A model generated the notes under the pieces. The model did not search any database and had not been told where the DNA came from. It saw nothing but the letters and a program-made list of their open reading frames with translations. Shown here piece after piece: positions 1 to 5,524 of a stretch of DNA of 10,708 nt. The translations under genes and the position numbers were made by a program. Origin of the DNA: Porphyromonadaceae bacterium UBA2751 (GTDB lineage Bacteria > Bacteroidota > Bacteroidia > Bacteroidales > Muribaculaceae); NCBI GenBank assembly GCA_002353285.1, contig DEJJ01000009.1, positions 71,243-81,950 of the forward strand, given 5' to 3'. Positions within the stretch are counted from its first letter, which is position 1. The number at the start of each line of letters is the position of its first letter.

Positions 1-61
1 TCATACTATCTCTCGATTTTAGTTCATACCCATGTACTGTCCAGTGACTATCGTTGAGCAA
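1..61 (-). other. Open reading frame running off the left edge
   Basis: After the TAA stop at 71-73 the same minus-strand frame stays open to the left edge. From a possible TTG at 59-61 it encodes about 20 protein-like residues, including WTVHGYELKSRDSM, whose Met is an ATG at 2-4. This could be the first codons of a further gene, or the continuation of the gene above past a nonsense codon. No convincing ribosome-binding site is visible and too little is present to name a product. Confidence 0.2.
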
Positions 62-70
62 GTTTCTTAT

Positions 71-475
71 TTATTCATTTGAATCATCTATGACGATAAA
101 GCAAATGTCGCCAAAATGTTGTTTTCCGACTTCCTCGCCTTTGAGAATGGGTGGCATTGCAATTAATCCCTTAAATTCGAGTATTTCAAGCAAATCCCAC
201 ATTACTTCATGATAGAATACAATTTGTCCTAGCCTTTCCGAGGAAAGATTGTAAGCAGAATACCAAGTTTTACAGTAATTCTTTATGGCATTGCTTAACT
301 TGTTGGTAATGCTCTTACAAAGTATATCGACGTCGTCATTGCTGTTACGGTGCATTACAGGAATTAAAATATTGCCGTTTTCGTCCGCGAGTCCCCAACC
401 TGCAATAGCATCTATTACATCTTGGTTTTCAATACGATTTCCTCTCGTCTTTATTACCTCTCTTGCAAACGACAT
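71..475 (-). CDS. Hypothetical cytoplasmic protein, 134 aa
   Basis: I do not recognise this family. The 134-residue product has no signal peptide and no membrane segment. It mixes acidic and aromatic residues, with a hydrophobic helical stretch around residues 84-105 (including QIVFYHEVMWDLLEILEF) and an acidic C-terminus ending IDDSNE. The ATG at 475 lies 39 bases after the TAG of the secreted-protein gene, so the two are probably co-transcribed from the promoter at 1233-1240. The reading frame is the same as that of the upstream gene and is open between the two (TDSLGYWLNSNKL precedes the Met), so this could also be the C-terminal part of a longer protein split by a nonsense codon. The frame's length and composition support it being coding. 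Confidence 0.65.
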   Translation of the reverse strand: MSFAREVIKTRGNRIENQDVIDAIAGWGLADENGNILIPVMHRNSNDDVDILCKSITNKLSNAIKNYCKTWYSAYNLSSERLGQIVFYHEVMWDLLEILEFKGLIAMPPILKGEEVGKQHFGDICFIVIDDSNE

Positions 476-514
476 TAGTTTATTTGAATTAAGCCAATAT
501 CCGAGGCTGTCAGT

Positions 515-1201
515 CTAATTCTGTTTCACTGGACCATAGCCATTTGTTCCTATTTTAACATGCTCACGGCTGTCGAACATTGCCCAGTATGCCCCTCTCC
601 ACGTTCCATGCTCTTCACAGTCCTTTGGCGAGGCTAATCGTTCATTGTCCCAAATATAATCATCCAGAAGATATGAGAAAACAAGGCTATATGTATATTG
701 AGAATAGGCTAATTTCTCAATGTTGGAAATAAGTTTCAAAATTTCTGGCTCAATTGTTGGGAATATGCTATCGGCAAACTCTTTGGATTGTTTACGGATA
801 GCATCTGTTTCATACTTGCCAAAGATTGGCATAGAGGTTGAATACATGCCGTTATCAAAAGAAAGCAAATCTCCTACTTCAAGCAGCCTTAACTGACTCT
901 TGTTATAATTTATACCAAGTGAGTCTAATTTTGCAGAAGTCCCTGGCTGTACAAATGCACAAAGAATATCCCAATTATTATCAGTAAGATATTGCGATGG
1001 ATGAAATTTTTTATAAACGCAAAAAGCCGATGTGTCAAAGGCTTTATAGGGTCGCCCTATGATAGAGCTAACCCTTTGTTTTATGGATGCTGGCAACTCA
1101 TTGAAGGAGTGACCATTGATAATGCCCTTTTGCGTTGTCTGCGCCTGCCCTGTCATTGTGACGAGGGTGAGCAGGATGGTGATGATGGTTTTCTTGTTCA
1201 T
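515..1201 (-). CDS. Secreted protein of unknown function, 228 aa
   Basis: The N-terminus is a clear Sec signal peptide: MNKK, a hydrophobic core (TIITILLTLVTM) and a probable signal peptidase I site after GQA (residues 18-20), leaving Gln at the mature end as is common in Bacteroidota. There is no lipobox Cys. The mature protein of about 208 residues has few Cys, no membrane span, and an aromatic C-terminus (GTWRGAYWAMFD around residues 199-210). It is probably periplasmic or exported. I recognise no domain. A TAACTTTG promoter box lies 32 bases upstream of the ATG, after a terminator that separates it from the Crp/Fnr gene. It probably forms a small operon with the 134-aa protein that follows. 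Confidence 0.78.
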   Translation of the reverse strand: MNKKTIITILLTLVTMTGQAQTTQKGIINGHSFNELPASIKQRVSSIIGRPYKAFDTSAFCVYKKFHPSQYLTDNNWDILCAFVQPGTSAKLDSLGINYNKSQLRLLEVGDLLSFDNGMYSTSMPIFGKYETDAIRKQSKEFADSIFPTIEPEILKLISNIEKLAYSQYTYSLVFSYLLDDYIWDNERLASPKDCEEHGTWRGAYWAMFDSREHVKIGTNGYGPVKQN

Positions 1202-1232
1202 AATCTTTTCGTTTTATTGATATTCCGAGCCA

Positions 1233-1240
1233 CAAAGTTA
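1233..1240 (-). promoter_or_regulatory. Bacteroidota -7 promoter box TAACTTTG
   Basis: The minus strand reads TAACTTTG, a full match to TAnnTTTG, 32 bases before the ATG at 1201. No clear TTTG -33 box lies at the usual distance, because that region is occupied by the upstream terminator. It should drive the secreted-protein gene. Confidence 0.55.
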
Positions 1241-1295
1241 CAAAAAGGCATAAAAATAGGCCCTTGGCTAAATCTGAAAAAGAAATGCCAAGGGC
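1241..1295 (-). terminator. Rho-independent terminator of the Crp/Fnr gene
   Basis: Positions 1260-1268 (GCCCTTGGC) and 1287-1295 (GCCAAGGGC) are perfect 9-bp inverted arms around an 18-nt loop. In the minus-strand transcript the stem is followed by CCUAUUUUUAUGCCUUUUUG, a U-rich tract. It lies 45 bases past the stop codon of the Crp/Fnr gene and before the next promoter, as expected for a terminator. Confidence 0.6.
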
Positions 1296-1300
1296 TAATG

Positions 1301-1318
1301 TCTCAACTTAGGTTGAGA
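1301..1318 (-). repeat. Short perfect hairpin just after the Crp/Fnr gene
   Basis: TCTCAAC (1301-1307) and GTTGAGA (1312-1318) form a 7-bp stem with a 4-base loop, 21 bases past the stop codon. No U-tract follows, so on its own it is not a classical terminator. It may protect the transcript 3' end together with the larger hairpin downstream. Confidence 0.35.
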
Positions 1319-1339
1319 GTTTCTACCTGTTATAGACTA

Positions 1340-1915
1340 TTATTTGCCGCCAAACGTAATGTCACGCCGTATTTTGCTGACAGTATTTGGATGAACGTTC
1401 AAGAACGAAGCTATGTCTTGCAAATCAAGTAACTCGATAATACCAGGGCAGCGTTGCAGCAACATCTCGTAGCGTTCACGAGGCGTAGTACAAAGGAGTT
1501 CAAGATAGCGTGAGCGGAATTGGCTGAGGATGTGCTCGCCAATCATGGCTCGTAATTTCATCGTTTCCATGTTTTGATTGAAGAATTGTTCCAGTTGCTG
1601 AGCCGTAACCCTCAGTACGCGGCTAGTCACCATAGCTTCAATTGTAGCCTGTGACGGACGGTCATAGAGAAATGTGGGGTAGTCGCACACAAATTCACCC
1701 TCAAACGAGAACCACGTAATGTGCGCCTTGTCATCGCTCATGCCATATTTTACATATTTGAAACAACCTTCAGTGACAAAAGCGAACCAGCGTGCTGGGT
1801 CACCCTCACGCTCCAGTTGATCACCCTTGCGGTAAGCGATTTCTTCACCCTCTCGCTCGCAGAACTCCCGAAGTATCTGCAAATCCAAGCGATTATTGTT
1901 GAATTTCTGTTCCAT
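1340..1915 (-). CDS. Crp/Fnr-family transcriptional regulator
   Basis: The product (191 aa from the ATG at 1915) has the two-domain Crp/Fnr layout: an N-terminal cNMP-binding-like beta barrel (about residues 20-110, with FVTEGCFKYVKYG and FEGEFVCDYP segments) and a C-terminal helix-turn-helix (about residues 164-186, LQDIASFLNVHPNTVSKIRR). TPRERYEMLLQRCP before the HTH is typical of the family. The Arg/Ser contacts of a true cAMP pocket and an Fnr Cys cluster are not evident, so the ligand is unknown. I chose the ATG at 1915; an in-frame TTG at 1936 overlaps the promoter box and would probably lie upstream of the transcription start. It is a single-gene unit with its own promoter and terminator. 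Its targets cannot be read from the sequence. Confidence 0.9.
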   Translation of the reverse strand: MEQKFNNNRLDLQILREFCEREGEEIAYRKGDQLEREGDPARWFAFVTEGCFKYVKYGMSDDKAHITWFSFEGEFVCDYPTFLYDRPSQATIEAMVTSRVLRVTAQQLEQFFNQNMETMKLRAMIGEHILSQFRSRYLELLCTTPRERYEMLLQRCPGIIELLDLQDIASFLNVHPNTVSKIRRDITFGGK

Positions 1916-1933
1916 CGTCGTCGAATTTGTTGG

Positions 1934-1941
1934 CAAAGGTA
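1934..1941 (-). promoter_or_regulatory. Bacteroidota -7 promoter box TACCTTTG
   Basis: The minus strand reads TACCTTTG 19 bases before the chosen ATG of the Crp/Fnr gene, so the leader would be very short. A TTTG lies at 1967-1970, but the 25-base spacing exceeds the usual 19-21. The non-ideal -33 region would suit a regulated promoter. Confidence 0.6.
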
Positions 1942-1943
1942 TG

Positions 1944-1960
1944 AAATCTTTTTAAGATTT
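1944..1960 (-). repeat. 17-bp palindrome in the Crp/Fnr promoter
   Basis: AAATCTT-TTT-AAGATTT is a perfect 7-3-7 inverted repeat. It sits immediately upstream of the -7 box, inside the spacer where a bound dimeric regulator would control polymerase. Crp/Fnr proteins bind dyad sites and often autoregulate, so this is a candidate operator. A/T-rich palindromes also arise by chance. Confidence 0.4.
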
Positions 1961-2106
1961 AAGTACCAAAGAAAGATTTTCTTCCATCTCCTCTACGATA
2001 TTGACACGGACGATAAGACCTGCGCCATATATTGGATATCATCATAGAGATCATCCGTTTCACAAAACACCGGATACAGTAGAATGTGAAGGAGTAAAAA
2101 CAAAAT

Positions 2107-2649
2107 CTATTTCTCCCCTTTCCCTAAACATCTACCAGTTTCAGGCACATACCGCATTTCATATTTCTTATTTTCGATGCGAAGATGATATTGCTGAAAA
2201 CGCTTGGTGACTTCCATGACGCGGCGGCGATATGTGGCATCGTTGGCAGGATAGCCAGTGGAGACAATGGCACCGATGATGTTGAGGTTGGGCTTATCGT
2301 GGAAGTAACCGTCATGGGAGAAACGGTTGATGGTGTCACCAATTTGCTTGACGGCATGGTCGATGTCAACACCTTTCAGTTCGACGAACAGACAGATGTT
2401 CTTCTCAGGATTGATGGGGTGATAGCGGAAGAGATAGTCGCACTTGTCGTGGGTGGCATCGTTGTCGAAGTGGCCGTCAATCTTGTACTTGTCGATGACA
2501 GAAGTGTCGCGGCTCAGGACGGCGAACTTGCTCTTGCGCTCCTGTACGGTAAAGCGCGAAGTGCAACTGCACTTCGATGCTTCGAGACGGATGATAAAAT
2601 CATCCGAGGGGCGGCACTGTGGCTTTTGATCGAAACACTTACAGCTCAT
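2107..2649 (-). CDS. Putative PD-(D/E)XK-type nuclease partner of the AAA ATPase
   Basis: The 180-residue protein shows a plausible PD-(D/E)XK core: Asp71 in KCDYLF, a hydrophobic strand, then FVELKG with Glu90-Leu-Lys92, followed by HAVKQI (Gln102), the D...ExK...Q order of RecB/Holliday-type nucleases. The N-terminus has clustered cysteines (Cys3, 5, 12, 27, 29) that could bind zinc. The ATG lies inside the last codons of the ATPase gene (11-base overlap), so the two are translationally coupled and probably work together, the ATPase as sensor or regulator and this protein as DNA-cutting effector. The gene is G/C-rich (58% by count at 2221-2280), unlike the middle of its partner. No strong terminator follows. 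The nuclease assignment rests on motif spacing alone; the ATPase partnership is firmer. Confidence 0.7.
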   Translation of the reverse strand: MSCKCFDQKPQCRPSDDFIIRLEASKCSCTSRFTVQERKSKFAVLSRDTSVIDKYKIDGHFDNDATHDKCDYLFRYHPINPEKNICLFVELKGVDIDHAVKQIGDTINRFSHDGYFHDKPNLNIIGAIVSTGYPANDATYRRRVMEVTKRFQQYHLRIENKKYEMRYVPETGRCLGKGEK

Positions 2650-3805
2650 TGTCTATGGCAAGCAGTTCGTTGAACACGTTAGCAGTCTCGTTGGATGCGG
2701 CATCGAGAGCGTATGCTCCCGTGCTGTGCGTCTCGGGGTCGTTGATGAAGGTCACGATGCCTTGGTCATCAAAGCTGTAGGCGGCGATGTCATCGTAGCT
2801 AATCATGGCTTCATGATTGACGAGGGCGGCGACCTTCTCCTTGCGCTCGTCGTCAGCACGGTCGAATACGTCCTTGGCGTAGATGAGATTGTCGAAGACG
2901 GAGAGGATGTAGGGGCTGTGCGAGGTCAGGACAAGATTCGCCTTTGAAGCATTGATTCTCTCAGCCATGTTGCATATCAAGGCAACCTGCAATGTGGGAA
3001 AAAGATTCAATTCTGGTTCTTCAACAACGATGGTACGTTCATAATCATTCAATACGTTGCAGAACACAGACCACATTGGAATGATAGATTGCATACCACT
3101 TGATGCCTGTGAGAAATCAATGTCCACGTCATCACCTTCTAAATGTATGGTGTCCTTTTCCTTCGAAAACTTAACACGTATGTTCATGAAGTCAATATCA
3201 AATTGCTTTGTCTTACTCTTTGCATCCTCATAAAGACTTCCAAATCTTTTTATGCTTTCGGGAATTGACGAATCTATCTGCAACAATGAGAATATATTAT
3301 TTGTGAAAAGTGATATAAGAATACGTTCTGCTGGGATATAAACAGGACTCATATTTTTTATAACCATACGGGTCGTAAGCAGATACAGCATTTTAAGCTG
3401 AGACTTTGAAACGTCATTTAAGTCTTCCTTATTTAGAAATGACTCAGCAGTCCTTTGTGCCTTAATGTCAAAGTCATCATCCCCATTCATCTTACTCCAA
3501 AAATTGTCTAACTGCCCTTGCATCTTAAAACTATTCTTTCGAATAATCCAAGAAGCCTGTTCTCTAATTATTGTAATTTCAGTATTATCATTAAATATGA
3601 AATCAATATTATATTTGGTCAACAACTTAATGAAACCATAATAATCTGCATTAGCTAACATTAGAAAATCTGGGGCGTTTGCAATACTGATAAGCTTTGC
3701 AGCAACGCTCTTTCCCGTTGATGTCTGTCCAATGAACACGGTGTATCGTTTGGTTTCGATGTCTGCTTCTTTGATGGGACCGAAGTTATGAATGACGATT
3801 CTCAT
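2639..3805 (-). CDS. AAA/ABC-type ATPase (AAA_15/OLD-like), defence-associated
   Basis: The 388-aa protein is an ABC-like AAA ATPase of the group found in OLD, Septu and RloA systems. Residues 1-12 (MRIVIHNFGPIK) are the usual first strand. Walker A is GQTSTGKS (26-33), YIPAER (156-161) is a conserved linker of the family, the signature is SSGMQS (235-240), Walker B is IVVEEPELNLFP (259-270) and the switch His is in TSHSPYIL (294-301). About 90 residues follow Walker B's helical region without a TOPRIM domain, so the nuclease activity is presumably supplied in trans by the overlapping downstream gene. A TACCTTTG promoter lies 27 bases upstream of the ATG. The gene is a compositional mosaic: about 25% G+C at 3541-3660 (residues roughly 49-88) but 50-60% at 2641-2760. 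The exact defence type is not identifiable from sequence alone. Confidence 0.9.
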   Translation of the reverse strand: MRIVIHNFGPIKEADIETKRYTVFIGQTSTGKSVAAKLISIANAPDFLMLANADYYGFIKLLTKYNIDFIFNDNTEITIIREQASWIIRKNSFKMQGQLDNFWSKMNGDDDFDIKAQRTAESFLNKEDLNDVSKSQLKMLYLLTTRMVIKNMSPVYIPAERILISLFTNNIFSLLQIDSSIPESIKRFGSLYEDAKSKTKQFDIDFMNIRVKFSKEKDTIHLEGDDVDIDFSQASSGMQSIIPMWSVFCNVLNDYERTIVVEEPELNLFPTLQVALICNMAERINASKANLVLTSHSPYILSVFDNLIYAKDVFDRADDERKEKVAALVNHEAMISYDDIAAYSFDDQGIVTFINDPETHSTGAYALDAASNETANVFNELLAIDNEL

Positions 3806-3831
3806 TTGCGTATATGATTATAATTACGGCA

Positions 3832-3839
3832 CAAAGGTA
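3832..3839 (-). promoter_or_regulatory. Bacteroidota -7 promoter box TACCTTTG
   Basis: The minus strand reads TACCTTTG 27 bases before the ATG at 3805. A well-placed TTTG -33 box is not obvious. It should drive the ATPase-nuclease pair as an operon separate from the protease genes upstream. Confidence 0.6.
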
Positions 3840-3887
3840 CAAAGAATTTTGCAAAAATGTTTTGAATCAGCTGTTTTTTGTACATTA

Positions 3888-4046
3888 TTAATAGTTATAT
3901 GCAACGTTTTCTACGATTTTGTTGCTGATTGTATCGTTGGTGTCAATAAGAAACCCGTGAAGTTCATCAATGATGACATTAACAAGCACTGCCAGATCCA
4001 CTTTGATAAATTGCTTACGGTCGGCCAGTTGCAAACAAGTTTGCAT
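3888..4046 (-). CDS. Possible small protein, 52 aa
   Basis: A minus-strand frame from ATG 4046 to TAA 3888 encodes 52 residues of protein-like composition (it includes VDLAVLVNVIIDELHGFLID), with a stop codon 15 bases upstream of the ATG. It precedes the ATPase gene in the same direction. I recognise no family, see no clear ribosome-binding site, and a longer plus-strand frame overlaps it, so it may be a remnant or chance frame. If real it could be a small regulator or antitoxin-like protein for the ATPase pair. Confidence 0.22.
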   Translation of the reverse strand: MQTCLQLADRKQFIKVDLAVLVNVIIDELHGFLIDTNDTISNKIVENVAYNY

Positions 4047-4081
4047 GGCACTCGCTTACTCGCAATTTTCTATCTCTATTT

Positions 4082-4226
4082 CTTTCATCTACTATATAGA
4101 CAGGAAAGGGAGTACAAAAAACTAACCAAAATCCATTTTTCGGAAAAAGTGGCATTCGACTAAAATCAACTACAATTCCATGGAGCAAAGATAGCCATTT
4201 CTTCCTATTATATAGTAGGTTGAAAG
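4082..4226. repeat. Imperfect inverted repeat enclosing about 110 bp (MITE-like or large hairpin)
   Basis: CTTTCA-TCTACTATATA (4082-4098) is mirrored by TATATAGTAGGTTGAAAG (4209-4226): 6 and 10 matching pairs around a short mismatch. A second hairpin, CCATTTTT/AAAAAGTGG (4133-4152, one bulge), lies near the middle. Terminal inverted repeats around a small non-coding body suit a miniature mobile element. A long structured RNA or operator pair is the alternative. No clear target-site duplication was seen. Confidence 0.35.
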
Positions 4227-4234
4227 CAAAAATG

Positions 4235-4528
4235 TTACAAGATAAAGTCAAGAAATAAATAGCGGGAGAGATAAAGAATCGCTTCACCTTCGGGTTGGTC
4301 GATTAACGACTACAAATGCTTCATATAATAAAGCCATCGACTTCCCTTCTTTCTGCCGTATCCAGAAGAAACACGCTCCCTGGTCGACCACCGCGACGGC
4401 TCGCTAGCATCCTCCTGCGTTTCGTCACGCTCCATCACGCGCCTCTCCCCGTGATCCATGCAGTACTCCTACAGAAATTCTCAATCCAGTTCCTCCTTGT
4501 AGGAATTGAAGTGCTTGATTGGTGTCAT
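4235..4528 (-). pseudogene. Possible decayed reading frame
   Basis: From ATG 4528 one minus-strand frame reads MTPIKHFNSYKEELD, then stops at 4481-4483 and 4469-4471. It stays open for about 50 charged residues to a TAG at 4310-4312, then continues with DQPEGEAILYLSRYLFLDF to a TAA at 4235-4237. All segments look protein-like and the G/C-rich patch lies inside, which could mean a gene broken by nonsense mutations. I recognise no family. Chance is a serious alternative. Confidence 0.2.
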
Positions 4529-4579
4529 GTTTAGTTATGGTCCTTTTTATGAGTACAAAATATTCTTACTTTCTGTCAC

Positions 4580-5506
4580 TTAAATCTTATTGCCTTTTTT
4601 AATCTCATTCTGAAAAGTAAAATAATCTTTTCCTGTCTTAGCCAAATCATTAAGCATAGCCCTTATCTCCGTCTCTGTTCGCTCTTTCGTATATTCTGGA
4701 TTCAAAGCTTTCAATCTACAAAAATTATCATTAACTATATGTGAAAAGCCTTCAGGATCTCTGTCCGGATCAGTCAACAAATCAAATATTGTGTCTGCAA
4801 CCATTAAATGAAAAGGACTGGTTGTTTCATCGCCTTTATTCACTTCGCCACGAATAGCTCCCGTTGCTCGGAAAATATCTAAATTGTTCTTATAATTCTG
4901 AAAAAAAGTGCCAAATCCTCGCTCCACCTCATCTACGGTTACATCTCTATTAGTCAACAGTATTGCTTTGAATGGTGCTCTTTTTGTTGGATCTACGCTA
5001 CCAAGTATTGGCAATGAATAGCACATCGACATGGTTACTATCAAGAGTCCATTTAACACTTCATTCAGATTCCTACACAAATCCATAAAGTCTTTCCACC
5101 CCAAGATTTCCCCTGAAGAAAGAAGAATTCCCCTTTCCCCAGATCCATGCGCTTCAATATGAAGAGTCACGAGTTCATCGCCACTCAAGCTGTTAATGAT
5201 TTCATGAATGACCTTATCGAATTCAACTATATTCGTAGCTGTATGAAATGAGGTCGTAATTGAATCATCGCTATAGCATAAAGGCTTCAGTTCTCCTTCG
5301 TATAATTTTGTTCCAGTATGTATTTCTTCTTCTGATAATGATTCGATTACTGCAATCCTGAATTTCGTAATTTCTGTATCAGGGCTCATTGCTACATTCT
5401 TTCTCAGAGAATAGAGTTTCATTTTATCTTTGGTTCGCTTTGACCTCCTGTGCCTCTTTCTTTTCACAGAGCGGCCATGTATTCTTATCTTTTTATGATG
5501 CGCCAT
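4580..5506 (-). CDS. Caspase-like (clan CD) cysteine peptidase of a Hachiman-linked operon
   Basis: The 308-aa protein carries the His-Cys dyad of caspase/CHAT-like peptidases. LVTLHIEAHGSGERG (112-126) is a hydrophobic strand ending in the catalytic His120-Gly, and LLIVTMSMCYS (154-164) is the second strand ending in Cys162. The spacing of about 42 residues fits the fold. Residues 1-30 are extraordinarily basic (15 Lys/Arg plus 4 His), ending at an internal Met29 that could be an alternative start. The C-terminal third (about 225-308) is an unassigned helical region. The ATG lies 18 bases after the serine-peptidase stop codon, so it is the last gene of the hamA-hamB-peptidase operon. It is expected to cleave proteins in the cytoplasm, either as a cell-killing effector or as an activator of one. 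The substrate is unknown. The basic tail might bind nucleic acid or serve as a pro-segment. Confidence 0.8.
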   Translation of the reverse strand: MAHHKKIRIHGRSVKRKRHRRSKRTKDKMKLYSLRKNVAMSPDTEITKFRIAVIESLSEEEIHTGTKLYEGELKPLCYSDDSITTSFHTATNIVEFDKVIHEIINSLSGDELVTLHIEAHGSGERGILLSSGEILGWKDFMDLCRNLNEVLNGLLIVTMSMCYSLPILGSVDPTKRAPFKAILLTNRDVTVDEVERGFGTFFQNYKNNLDIFRATGAIRGEVNKGDETTSPFHLMVADTIFDLLTDPDRDPEGFSHIVNDNFCRLKALNPEYTKERTETEIRAMLNDLAKTGKDYFTFQNEIKKGNKI

Positions 5507-5524
5507 AATATCTTCACATCTATT

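Larger units (their letters stand above)
3840..4579. other. 740-bp stretch without a convincing gene
   Basis: This gap between the caspase-like gene and the ATPase promoter holds several oddities. They are a palindrome TGCAAAC-AA-GTTTGCA (4030-4045), a 145-bp imperfect inverted repeat (4082-4226), the 10-bp palindrome TGGTCGACCA (4381-4390), and a 7-bp inverted repeat TCCTACA/TGTAGGA (4467-4473 and 4498-4504). The base composition is very uneven: 25% G+C at 4201-4260 and 65% at 4381-4440. Frames on both strands are short, overlapping and unconvincing. It may be a junction scar with decayed coding material. Confidence 0.5.

Noticed and set aside
992..1432. Plus-strand frame of 146 residues
   Set aside because: It overlaps the secreted-protein gene, the terminator and the Crp/Fnr gene on the other strand, and contains no motif.
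2185..2673. Long plus-strand frame of 162 residues
   Set aside because: It lies opposite the nuclease-like gene, is rich in repetitive Val/Gly/Asp typical of antisense shadows of G/C-rich genes, and has no recognisable motif or promoter.
3792..4163. Plus-strand frame of 123 residues
   Set aside because: It begins inside the ATPase gene on the opposite strand, would run through that gene's promoter, and ends in the inverted repeat. No domain was recognised.
4015..4287. Minus-strand frame of 90 residues with hydrophobic stretches
   Set aside because: It crosses the inverted-repeat structure, has no promoter or ribosome-binding site, and its text (many Phe/Leu/Arg) reads as translated A/T-rich non-coding DNA.
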